Shown: positions 47,086 through 56,625 of the stretch, in pieces | How positions within the stretch are numbered: position 1 is the stretch's first letter | How the letters are laid out: each line of letters begins with the position of its first letter | Origin: Hemicordylus capensis | Taxonomy: Eukaryota; Chordata; Lepidosauria; Squamata; Cordylidae | DNA length: 64,000 bases | Direction of reading: 5' to 3' | Assembly (NCBI RefSeq): GCF_027244095.1 | Contig: NC_069670.1 | Span: 20,573,820-20,637,819, forward strand | Made by a program: the position numbers and the translations under genes | The notes under the pieces: model-generated | Databases searched by the model: none | Seen by the model: only the letters and a program-made list of their open reading frames with translations | Told to the model about the DNA's origin: nothing

Positions 47086-50000
47086 GTAAAATAGGGCGTG
47101 GCTGAGGAGGGGCTGGGGGCGGAACGCCTGGGAGCATGAGGAGGGGCTTCCACGGCATTGGCTAATCCGTAGTGCGCTTGTGATTGGCTGGAAGGCGGGC
47201 CGAGGGGCGAGGCTGCCACAGCAGAGCAGAGGATGGGGGCACCTTCAGGGATCTTAGTTCAAGGTGGCTTAATGCTGTGACCCACAGAAGCCACCCAGAT
47301 GCCCCCTCACCCCGGGAAGCCCCCAGACAGAACATGGAAGCAGTAGTAGCAGTTTCCCCCTTCCCTTGCATTCTTTGCCTCCTCCAGCACTCTAGAGGTA
47401 GACTGCTCCGGGATCCAGAAGCTCCATTTCACTATCCCAGCTAATTGCTGCCAATCGAAACCGTATCAAAGACTATAGAAACTTGCCTTCCAGAGTGATC
47501 TGACTGACCGCCAGTCTACTCCCAACATCCCGCTTCTGGAGGTGGACCACTAAATGCTGCCGGAAAGCCTGCAAGGGCGGCATGAAGACAAAATACCTTC
47601 CCCTCTCGCCCCCAGCACTTGAGAGTATACTACCTCTGAACATAGCAATCCTAACTATTGTGACTAATAAGAACATCCAAAGAGCCCTCCTGGATCAGGC
47701 CAGAAGTCTATTGCCCTTAGATCAAAGTGGCTTAATGCTGTGACCCAGGTCTGTCCCAGGTTTGATTGCTTCCAGCAATGGTCAACCACTTGCCTTGTTG
47801 TTTGTCCCCGCATCTGGTATTTTGAGATAGTCTGCCTCCAAACATGGAAGTTTCACTTAGCTGCTGTAGCAAATCCCTGTTGATAGATCTCCTTTTAAAG
47901 CCATCTGAACCGTATCTTGTGGAAGCAAGATGTACTGTCCAGGCTCTTATTTTGCAGGAATATGACCTGGAGCAGTGATTCTCAAACTTGGGTCCTCAGG
48001 TGTTATTGGACTTCAACTCCCATAATCCCCAACCAAAGGCCACTGAGCCTGGGGGTTATGGGAGTTGAAGTCCAATAACACCTGAGGACCCAAGTTTGAG
48101 AATCCCTGACCTGGAGGATCAAGGAGCCGAGTGATGCTGTAGGGGGTGTGGCTTTTAGAGGGGCGTGGCTTGGAGACAGGCTCATCAAGACAGAGCAGTG
48201 ATCAGTGGGGCCCTTCACCATGAAGAGTGAGGGCTGCTTACTCCTGACTAACAGTTGCTCTTGTCTCTCTCGGGCAGGAGTCGGGTGACGACGAGTACAA
48301 AGGCGACCAGTCGGACAGCGACGATGAAGTCGATTCGGACTTTGATATTGATGAAGGAGACGAGCCTGGCAGCGATCAGGATGACGACGAACCCAAAAGG
48401 AAGCGCAGAGTCGTCACTAAGGCCTACAAGGTTCGTAACGTGGGGTTGTAGCTCAGTGGTTAGAGCATCTGCTTGGCATGCAGAAAATCCCAGGTTCAGT
48501 CCCTGGCAGCACCTCCAGGTTGGGCTGGAACAGACCCCTGCCTGAAACCTTGGGGAGCTGCTGCCAGTCAGAGTAGACAGTGCTGAGTTCAAGGGTCTGA
48601 CTCAGTAGAAGGCAGCTTCCTCTGTCCCTCTTGCAACTTGTAGTTTCCCAACGGTTCCTACTTGGGAGGAAGGGGAGGCCAGCTCAGGCACCTGCTTGGA
48701 TCAGGGCCAGCCTGAACTCCAGTCCAGGGGGCTGCTAGCACCTACATAACTCCTCCCTTTCGGAGGCCTTTCTTTGAACTCCTTTCTTGCTAGACCCGGA
48801 TAGGGATGGGGAGGGATCCGTCGGTAGCCCCTCCCAGGGAGCTGATCCTGGGATGGGCCACAGCTCAGTGGAAGCGCATCTGCTCAGTCCCTGGCAGCAT
48901 CTCCACGTAGGCCTGGGAAGGACCCCTGCCTGAAACCTTGGAGAAGCTGCTGCCAGTCAGTGTAGACAGTAGTGATCTGAATCTGTACTGAAACCACAAT
49001 ACTGATTGGGGGTCTTAATCTCAGTAACCCAGAGATTACCGAGTGTGCTATGGATGGTAGCAAAAGTGTAAATTTAGTTAAAGTGAAGCGCAAAGGTCTG
49101 ACCTTCTTCTGTAGGTGGCCTGCTGCTTCTCAAATGGTTGGGAAACCTTCAGATAGTGATCAGAAAACATTTTCTTCCTCTTCTCTCCCTCCCCCACTCC
49201 TGTCCCAAAACTTGTTTATGACAGCTAGACTGAGAATGGGGCCGTAGCTTAGTGGGAGAGCTAATGCATGCAGAAGGTCCACAGTTCAATCCCTGGCAGC
49301 ATCTCTATGTCCTTATGTCCTTGAAACCTGCCTCTTAGAAGTACTGATGGGTCCTGAACTTGTTTGTTTATCAAAGCCGCTTTGGCATGTTACTGGGGTT
49401 ATCTGGTAATATCTATATATAGTTCTCTTGGATGTATTCTTGTTAATCCCATGCGTGGCTTCTCTCACGAGAGTTCGCAAGCAAGGGGAAGGGGAGAGAA
49501 AGTGATGGTGGTGGGGAACTTAAGGCCAACAGACAGGCCAGCGAATGGGCATGCCAGCAAGTGGGCGGGCGGGCGGGCAGGTGGGGAGAGAAAGCGGCAG
49601 CGGCAGCTACAGGGGAGAGAAAGAGAAAGTGGCAGTGGGGTGGGGGGAGTGAAAGCGGTGTGTGTGGGGGGGAGTGAAAGCAGGGGGGTGGGAGAAAGCA
49701 GCTGGGGGGGAGGGGGAGAAAGCAGCAGGCAGCCGGAAAAAGCGGCTGGCCAGGTGGCCGGCTAGAGAGAAAAAACATTGAAGAGGGAAGAGGAGGCGGG
49801 AGGGCTGAAAACAAGGGGCACGGATGCTCTCCAGCCAGGCCAGCCAGTTAGAATTATTTCATATCCCCAAGTCTGATAATAAGAACATGAGGAAATATCT
49901 ATTTTTGTTGAGCTAATGATTGGTAGCTTTTTATTTGCCAAAACTTGAGTCCTTCATAACTCCTGTGGTTTGAACCTGCTCTAGGAACCCATCAAAAGCT

Positions 50001-53000
50001 TGAGACCCAAGAAACCGGATGTTCCTGCCAGCAGCACCCAGAAAGTGAGAGAGGAACGGTCAGCCCCGGTCGAGCTCCAGGATGACATAGGCGACAGTAA
50101 GTGTCTGTGTGGGTGCTGGCAAAGAAAAAAAAAACCTGGTTCAGTTTATTAAGATCATTGATCAATTAAAGTGGATATAGATACAATTGAAATAAAATAG
50201 AATAGGATGAGAAAAACTAGAAACCTGTATTAAGCATTTCTAACACAGCATGTGCAAATCTTAATCGCATCTGTACAGAATTTGGCCATCAGATGTGAGA
50301 CATCAGTGTATTTATCAGAAAGAAATAAGTTTATATAAAACTCAGATTTATTTGGGTCTCTAAAAACAAGGAGCAATGTATCTAGCACACAAATCACGAT
50401 AGAAAGAACTATACAAAAGCACATGGCCAACTGTCTCAACATCACCGTTCCCACAAGGACACAGTCTCTCCGAATAGGGAACTCTCCTAAACCTACCCTC
50501 TAATACCACAGAGGGCAGCACATCCAACTGGGCTAATGTCGGGGCTCTTCTGGGTGTTGGATATGTCCGATTATACAGGTATTCAGCTGTTTTTTTACAA
50601 GGGCTTAACCATTCCAAAAGTGCCCATAGCTTGATGCCTGGCTTAGATCTGTCTGGTATTCCATATCCGTAATGTGCTGCTTAAGGATCACCTTGGCAGT
50701 ACCGCAGCCCAGGGGGAGGAGATATTCCATTGACAGCCCATACAATTTTAACTTTTCCGTGAGGAAGTGTGTCCAGTCCGAGGGGTACTCCTCCTCAAAC
50801 CCTCTTGTTCTTGAAAACCTCCTCCCGAATTCACCTGCTCCCCTTCCCTCTCTCCAGGCCGCAAGCACATGCGCCAGTCAACCACCGAGCATACCCGCCA
50901 GACCTTCCTGCGCCTCCAGGAGCGCCAGGTGCAATCCAAGCGCAAGAAGGGGGCCGGCCCCAGCTACAACAGGCCGCTGACCCAAGAGGAGCTGCTGGAA
51001 GAGGCCAAGATCACGGAGGAGCTCAACTTACGGTCTCTGGGTGAGTAGGGCATGCCGCCTTGCCCAGGAATCTGGGGAAGTTACTCGCTGTAACAAGGTT
51101 GCTCAGCTTCGGCCCTCCTGCAGATTTTGGCCTACAATTCCCGTAATCCCTGGCCATTGGCCACTGTTGCTGGGGATTATGGGAGTTGTAGTCCAAAAAC
51201 AGCTGGGGAGCCAGAGTTGAGCAGACCTGATTTAACCTCTACTTTTTAAGGGGGTTGTCTTAAATTCAGAGTTGTCTTTGATTCAGGTAAAGATAGTGAT
51301 TTGATTTTGTATATTTATATCTCACCTTGTGGGGCCTTCCCCTCTCCAGGCTGCTAACAGTTGAAATGAATTAAAAACATTCAGACGTTGATGATTAAGA
51401 AACTAAAAATAGTTTCTGTGGTTGCTGGTCTTCATTCTTGCAGTGTTGAATGAGGTGGGTTCACACTAGAATTTAAAGCTTGGTTCTATGGCCGGAAGTT
51501 GACTGGAGGCATATGGGAACAGGCAAGGCACAATTTTTTAAAAAATTTTTTAGAATACACTTCAAGTTTGCAAGCCCAATTCCTGCAAAGAAGTTTGTTT
51601 GGGGACTTCCCTCCACTCCCCCCCCCCCCGCCCCCGTGGCTTATCTTCAGTTGGCCCCCCTGTGGCTGATCTTCTACTCCACTCTGCTTTCGGGGGGGGG
51701 GGGGCGCCCGGTTTAAAGGCCACCCGGGTGGTGTAGAAGGTTGTTGTGTGTGCCAGCACATTGAAACTGAGCACTGACGCCAAGGTGTGTGGTGTGAGCA
51801 AACCACTATGGCAGGGTTTCTGAGACTTGGGTCCCCAGAGGCTGTTGGACTGCAACTCCCATCATCCCGAGCCACAACGTGGCTCGGAGCAACTCAGAGA
51901 GACGGCTTTCTGAGATTGCAGGGAGAAAGTGGGGAGTGGGAACTGGGAACTCTAATGGGGATTCCCAGTGACTACAACTCCCAGAATCCCCATCTGCAAT
52001 GGCTTTTGCTTGGGATTCTGGGAGTTGTAAACAACAGCTGGGAATCCCTGTTAGAGGGAACACTGGCAGAGAGAGAACTCTTAGTAGAGAGCTGGTCTTG
52101 TGGTAGCGAGCATGAATGGTTCCCTTTGCTAAGCAGGGTCTGCCCTGGTTGGCATTTGGGTGGGAGACCACGTGTAAGAGATTCCCCTGAGAGGATGGGG
52201 CTGCTGTGGGAAGAGCATCTGCATCTTTGCATGCAGAAGGTTCCAAGTTCCCTCCCTGGCAGCATCTCCAAGATAGGGCTGGGACAGACTCCTGCCTGCA
52301 ACTTTGGAGAAGCCGCTGCCAGTCTGGGTAGACAATGCTGAGCTAGTTGGACCAATGGTTTGACTCGGTAGAAGTCAGCTATGTTCCTGTGATGCGCGTT
52401 GTAGTTCAGCAACATCTGGAGTACCACAGGTTGGGATGGAAACCTCTGTTTTAGCCAGTCTTGGGCCAGTTTCTTTCTCCAGTGAGGAGAGGGATCCTGG
52501 GAAGCGACTGAGCCACTCTGGCCAGCTGGACCCGAACCAAGCTGTTGACGGGAAGGGGGGATGCCGCCACTTTAAAGAAGAGGCCAGAGTTGTATATTCG
52601 CCCTACATTCTGAGGCCCTTTCCCCAGTCATGGCTTGGTGGCACACGGGCCTTGAGAACAGCACATGTGTGCGTCCAGACAGTGGCTTAGCAGGAGTTCA
52701 ACTTCCTTCTTTTGGACCTCCCCTCTGCCTTCTAAGCCACCTAATGGCTCAGCAGGGAAATGGCTGGACTACCAAGCCAGAGGTTGCCGGTTCGAATCCC
52801 CACTGGGATGTTCCCCAGACTATGGGAAACGCCTATATCAGGCATCAGCGATTATAGGAAAGATGCTGAAAAGCATCCTCTCATACTGCGCGGGAGATGG
52901 CAATGGCCAACCCCTCCTGTATTCTACCAAGGCCAACCACAGGGCTCTGTGGTCGCCAGGAGTCAACATCGACTCGAGGGCACACTTTACCTCTCCCTTC

Positions 53001-54944
53001 TGCAGAGACGTACGAGCGCCTCGAAGCGGACAAGAAGAGGCAAGTGCAAAAGAAGCGGAAGTGCCTAGGACCAACCATCCGTTACCACTCGGCAACCATG
53101 CCCCTGATCTCCGACCTCGGCTTCAAGGAAGAGAATGTGGACGTTGAGGGGTGGGTCCTGCCTCTCCTTGGGAGGCATTCATTCCAGCTTGCACAAGTTC
53201 CTAGTCCATAGGAATTTGAGCCCGCCTGCTCACACGTGTGTGTTTTTCATCAGTGACACATTATTGAGCTAAAAGGGGCGGGGGGGGGAGGATCTGTTCT
53301 TTTCCAAGTTTCGAGAAGCTCCTCTATCTGGTCGCCTGGGAGAGGATTCCCAGGCGAGTGGTTATATACGACGACAAATATCTACATACCGCTTTTCAAC
53401 CAAAGTTCCCAAAGCGGTTTACATAGATGTAAATAAATGAAATGGCTCTCTGTCCCCAAAGGGCTCACAATCTAAAAAAGAAACATAAGATAGACACCAG
53501 CAACAGCCACTGAACAGATGCTGTGCTGGGGGTGGATAGGTCCTGTTGCTCTCCCCCTGCTAAACACAAGAGACTTTTTAAAAAGTCTCTTTTAGAAAGT
53601 GCCTCTTTGCTCAGTTAGTTTGTAAGCCTAGATTCATTTCATAGGCTGAACAGATGCCCTGAGATGTTTTATAACAACAGTTAATACTTTTAATGCAAGT
53701 AAACATTAAACTGCCATCTGCAAGTGCCATCTGCAAATAGGTATTCTCCCTTTTCTGCTCCATCTTGGAAGAATGCATCTCCCAATACCATCTGAGAAGA
53801 GGAATTCTCACTTCCTTCACATGGGAAGCGGGGGGAGGGGGGCCGGGCCAGGTGAAAAATTATTGTGGAGCCTGTTTATTTTATTTAGTACATTTATATA
53901 CTGCCCCATACAAAAATGTCCTTGGGCATTTAACTACGACACCCCAGGAAGCGCTGCCTGTACAACTACAAATATCCCTCTGAATAACTACAAATCAGAT
54001 TCTAACAGCCTAATTTGGGAGTCTGGAGCCCTTTTTAGCATTGCTGTTGTAAAACAATTGGGAGAAAGACCCTTATCGGTCTACTGCAAATACTGCAAAT
54101 CATAATCCTGCGATCTTCCAGTAGATCCCCATCCACCGCCCCTTGCTATAAATCATAATAATAGGCCGGAGCTCAGTGGCAGAGCAGGTCTTGAACCTGT
54201 CCAGGTTCAGTCCTTGGCAGCATCTCCAGGTAGGGCTGGGAAAGACGCCTGCCCGAAATCCTGGCGAAGCCATCGCGTCCAAGTCAGTGTGGACAACCCT
54301 GAGCTAGATGGGCCAAGGGTCTGACTTGGTATAAGGCGGCTTCCTGCGTTCTGATTCCTTGGAGGTAAGCCTCGCCATGTTCATTGGGACTTAACTTCTG
54401 CCTCCGTGTGTCTAGGATTCCAGCCCAAGTGCTCTTTTTTGGGGTGGGGGGAGGTGAAAATCTATCCCAATACAATCTATTTCTGGGAGGAGTCGAAGAG
54501 TTTCCCACTTGCACTCTTCTGAATGTCGTCCCCCCCCGCTTGCCTTTTTCCAGCTTGGACCAGGACATGCAGCCACCTTTGGAAGCCCCACTGGCAGCTT
54601 CCGCCCCGGCTGCCAAATGCTCACGCACCTTCCTCACCTTCAGTGACGATGAGACCTTTGAGCAGTTCTTCCCGAAATCGCGGACCCCCAAGCTGCCCGT
54701 GAAGGAGATCTGCCCCGTCACCCACAAGGCCGCTATCTACCGCGACCCCATCACCGACATCCCCTACTCCAACATCCGGGCCTTCAAGATCATCCGGGAG
54801 GCCTACAAGAAGTACATCACGGCCCACGGGCTGCCCAACGCCGCTGCCACGGCTGCCCTTGGGGCTGGGCCTCCCATCACGGACCCCAGCGTCCGAGCCA
54901 CCAGACAGAAGATCATCATCAAACAAAGTGTCCCGGCCACGTAA
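46948..54944 (+). CDS. VPS72: VPS72 (YL1), complete coding sequence in six exons
   Basis: VPS72/YL1 is the H2A.Z-H2B chaperone subunit of the SRCAP and TIP60/p400 complexes and acts in the nucleus. Exons are 46948-47085, 48278-48430, 49985-50096, 50858-51040, 53006-53150 and 54554-54944. They sum to 1122 bases, 373 residues plus stop, against about 364 in human. The N-terminus (AGNRLSGLLEAEEDEFY at about 21-37, then an acidic run to about 85) is the H2A.Z-binding YL1 region. Basic blocks such as KRKRRVVTKAYK follow, then RQSTTEHTRQTF and PLTQEELLEEAKITEELNL. The C-terminal YL1_C domain (ICPVTHKAAIYRDPITDIPY, about 296-315, then AFKIIREAYKKYI) is intact. All junctions are GT/AG with phases 0, 0, 1, 1, 2. 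No break is seen, so it should be functional. Confidence 0.96.
47973..48108. mobile_element. hAT MITE (136 bp) in VPS72 intron 1
   Basis: Ends cagtgattctcaaacttggg and the inverse cccaagtttgagaatccctg, flanked by a perfect acctggag (47965-47972 and 48109-48116). It is nearly palindromic with the acttcaactcccataatccc core. Confidence 0.92.
48278..48430 (+). CDS. VPS72: VPS72 exon 2
   Basis: 51 codons, ESGDDEYKG to VVTKAYK. It encodes the acidic stretch with repeated SD/DE and the KRKRR basic patch. Acceptor cgggcag; donor AAG|gttcgt, which departs from consensus at +3 and +4. A SINE starts about 10 bases into the intron. Confidence 0.95.
48438..48628 (+). mobile_element. tRNA-derived SINE at the start of VPS72 intron 2
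   Basis: The head gttgtagctcagtggttaga begins about 10 bases after exon 2. gcatgcagaaaatcccagg and the tail ctgactcagtagaaggcagc follow. Confidence 0.85.
48850..48995 (+). mobile_element. tRNA-derived SINE, internally shortened
   Basis: ccacagctcagtggaagcgc leads directly to gtccctggcagcatctccac. The gcatgcagaagg part is missing. Confidence 0.75.
49235..49330 (+). mobile_element. tRNA-derived SINE, 3'-truncated
   Basis: ggggccgtagcttagtggg with gcatgcagaaggtcc and ccctggcagcatctc. Confidence 0.75.
49480..49800 (+). repeat. Purine-rich, G-run tract in VPS72 intron 2
   Basis: Low-complexity GA-rich DNA with many G-runs. At 49562-49580 gtgggcgggcgggcgggca contains four G3 runs with single-base spacers. 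Confidence 0.8.
49985..50096 (+). CDS. VPS72: VPS72 exon 3
   Basis: 112 bases, EPIKSLRPKKPDV to QDDIGD plus one base (phase 1). Acceptor gctctag; donor A|gtaagtgt. Confidence 0.94.
50140..50800 (-). mobile_element. LINE fragment (C-terminal ORF and 3' end) in VPS72 intron 3
   Basis: The minus-strand translation includes LTEKLKLYGLSMEYLLPLG, APTLAQLDVLPSVVLEGRF, ERLCPCGNGDVETVGHVLL and DKYTDVSHLMAKFC. A Cys/His knuckle of this form is typical of LINE C-termini. There are frame breaks. It ends within about 60 bases of the exon 4 acceptor. Confidence 0.78.
50858..51040 (+). CDS. VPS72: VPS72 exon 4
   Basis: 183 bases, SRKHMRQSTTEHT to ITEELNLRSL plus one base. Acceptor ctctctccag with a strong pyrimidine tract; donor CTGG|gtgagt. 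It is nearly identical to the human RQSTAEHTRQTFL region. Confidence 0.95.
51105..51232. mobile_element. Palindromic MITE, gctcagcttcggcc family
   Basis: Left end gctcagcttcggccctcc and right end gccagagttgagcag are inverse, with ctacaattcccgtaatccc and ggattatgggagttgtagtc as arms. Confidence 0.75.
51619..51704. repeat. Homopolymeric C-tract then G-tract
   Basis: About 13 C at 51619-51631 and about 12 to 13 G at 51690-51702, roughly 60 bp apart and complementary. Confidence 0.8.
51941..52065. mobile_element. hAT MITE in VPS72 intron 4 carrying an actacaactcccagaatccc core
   Basis: The right end ctgttagagggaacactg is clear. The left end (gggaactctaatggggattc) is diverged. Inner arms are inverse. 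No clean target duplication was found. Confidence 0.72.
52088..52395 (+). mobile_element. Chimeric 5S-rRNA/tRNA SINE, well preserved
   Basis: Head ggtcttgtggtagcgagcat, then tttgctaagcagggtctgcc and gggtgggagacc, which track the 5S rRNA control region. A tRNA-like unit with gcatgcagaaggttcc and the tail gacaatgctgagctagttgg follow. Confidence 0.87.
52738..52993 (+). mobile_element. tRNA-derived SINE ending at the VPS72 exon 5 acceptor
   Basis: The head taatggctcagcagggaaat and the B-box-like ggttcgaatccccactggg are clear. It runs through gtcgccaggagtcaacatcg to gagggcacactttacctct, the family's usual 3' end (compare 63590-63612). Confidence 0.85.
53006..53150 (+). CDS. VPS72: VPS72 exon 5
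   Basis: 145 bases, ETYERLEADKKRQVQKKRK to KEENVDVEG, leaving phase 2. Acceptor cccttctgcag; donor GAGGG|tgggt is read as GG|gtgggt. The acceptor lies about 12 bases after a SINE 3' end. Confidence 0.93.
53365..53620 (-). mobile_element. LINE 3'-UTR fragment in VPS72 intron 5
   Basis: Contains ccccaaagggctcacaatct and gctgtgctgggggtggatag, the complement of the 41075 family. Confidence 0.72.
54165..54355 (+). mobile_element. tRNA-derived SINE in VPS72 intron 5
   Basis: ggagctcagtggcagagcag, tccttggcagcatctccagg and ggtctgacttggtataaggc in order, ending about 200 bases before exon 6. Confidence 0.8.
54554..54944 (+). CDS. VPS72: VPS72 exon 6 (terminal coding)
   Basis: Opens with LDQDMQPPLE, passes CSRTFLTFSDDETFEQFFP, and carries the YL1_C domain (ICPVTHKAAIYRDPITDIPY). 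It ends RQKIIIKQSVPAT and TAA. The human protein stops at RQKIVIK, so six residues are added here. Acceptor tttttccag. Confidence 0.95.
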
Positions 54945-55835
54945 ACCACGACAGAACCGCCACCTCGTCATTGCGTACATCCTTCCCCCTAAATACTTCT
55001 TCAAGGAATTGTACACAGGTGACGGAGAGACTATAAATCTGAGCATCTTTGTTTTGTATTGTGTCGTAAAACTTTGTAGATTTGTTGGGTTTTCCCTTTA
55101 CAAACCTTTAGGGGAAGCTAAGCTAACTCCTCCTAACTCTGTCCTCTTGTTAGGCCGTGATCTTGGTGGGTCACATTTTGACTTGGCTCCCCAAACAGGT
55201 TCTTAAAAGGAGCAGTGAATTACAAAAATTGGTTCTAGGGAAAAGCTCCCAATTTGGCTTCCAAAATGGGGGTGGACCATGTTGGGGGAATGGCTGTTCT
55301 GAAGTGGTCAGATCTCTCATTGGATTGTCCTGTAAGGAAGCTCCTGCAGAAATGGACAGGAGTGAGAAAGTTGGGGTCTGGAGGTGAAGGCCTAAGAGGT
55401 CGCGGGAGTGGAGTCATTTAAGAGGTAAGAGATCTCTGGGGGTCTGGAGGGAGGTCCAGGCATTCCAAGGGAAATGGCAAAGGGGCCTTTTTCTCGTGTA
55501 TGCCCCAGTCCAAAATGCATATCCTCGAGAGTTGTCCTCTTGGAGTGGGAGCTGTTTTTTGTGAATTAAAAGGACTTGGGTTTGGGGGAGTGGTACAGAA
55601 GATAATGGTATCATTATGGTTGTTGTGGCTTGACCAACTTACCCCGCTTGTCTTGGAAGCCATCAGCCAGCATGACCAACAAGCTGTTTTGAGGTGAGGT
55701 TGGACAAATGTGGGCAAGGTGGTCAAGAATCGAGGGGCGTCCATCAGATTCGGTTTTATTCTGTTGATGTGCAGACTCTGCTAAGTCTCTCTCCTCTCTC
55801 TCTCTCTCAACAATAAAGGCAATAAATGCAATCTG
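54945..55835 (+). other. VPS72: VPS72 3' UTR
   Basis: About 890 bp from the stop codon to the polyadenylation signals. The sequence shows no repeat of its own. The end is inferred from the signals. Confidence 0.65.
55812..55826 (+). terminator. VPS72: Twin polyadenylation signals of VPS72
   Basis: aataaa at 55812-55817 and again at 55821-55826, followed after about 14 bases by a long GT repeat that could act as the GU-rich downstream element. Confidence 0.7.
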
Positions 55836-55839
55836 AGGG

Positions 55840-55887
<48 letters not shown>
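55840..55887. repeat. (GT)n microsatellite
   Basis: About 23 GT units immediately downstream of the VPS72 polyadenylation signals. Confidence 0.95.
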
Positions 55888-55889
<2 letters not shown>

Positions 55890-55904
55890 GCTTGCAAGGA
55901 AATT

Positions 55905-56310
55905 ATTTGCATAAGAAGCTGTCTTATACTGAGTCAGACCCTTGGTCTGTCCAGCTCAGTATTGTCTACGCAAACTGGCAGCTGCTGCCTCGTGTTTCAG
56001 ACAGGAGTCTTTCCTACCCTTTCATGGAGAGACAGCATAGCGTGGTGGTGAAGACCTGAGTTCGAATCCCCATTCAACCATGAAATTCACTGGGTGCCTC
56101 TGGGCCAGTCGTGTATCTCTCAGCCTAACCTACTTCACAGGGTTGTTGTGAGGATAAAATTAACCACATACACTGCTCTGAGCTCCTCAGAGGAAGAGCA
56201 GGATATAAATGTAAAAAATAGATATATACATAAATAAATAGAGATGCTGCTAGGGATTGAACCTGGAACTTCTGCAAGCATCACAAATGTGCTACAGGCC
56301 CATCCCATTT
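55905..56310 (-). mobile_element. tRNA SINE (minus) with a Sauria SINE nested at 56028-56235
   Basis: The minus-strand SINE tail (cttatactgagtcagaccct) runs to about 56027 and resumes at 56237 with gagatgctgctagggattga. Between lies a plus-strand Sauria SINE (cacagggttgttgtgaggat, then gagcaggatataaatgtaa). Confidence 0.8.
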
Positions 56311-56625
56311 CTGTACTGCTTCTCTTAAGAGTTCTAGTGGTTTATGGGAACACCATGAAATGAAATTAAGAACAATGCTGTTCTAAACATAAGAAGAAGT
56401 GCCTTCGGCCCTTTCCGGAAAGCCATCAGAGAGGTCGCTTTCTCCACCTCCTCCGGATGGGGGCTTCGCAAGGGTGGTGCAATTGCCAGAATAAGAAGGT
56501 CTTATTTATGACTGTCACTATCGGTAAGGCCTGCTAACTAGATGTCAGCTGGCATATGAACTTGTAAGGGGAGAGAGAGAGTATCCCAGACTGTGTGAGG
56601 GAAAACAAAACAGCACCTTGAATTG

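Noticed and set aside
48438-48520. tRNA gene
   Set aside because: The A-box and B-box-like motifs belong to a SINE; the cloverleaf and mature tRNA ends are absent.
52088-52200. 5S rRNA gene
   Set aside because: Only the internal control region is similar, and it is fused to a tRNA-like SINE body.
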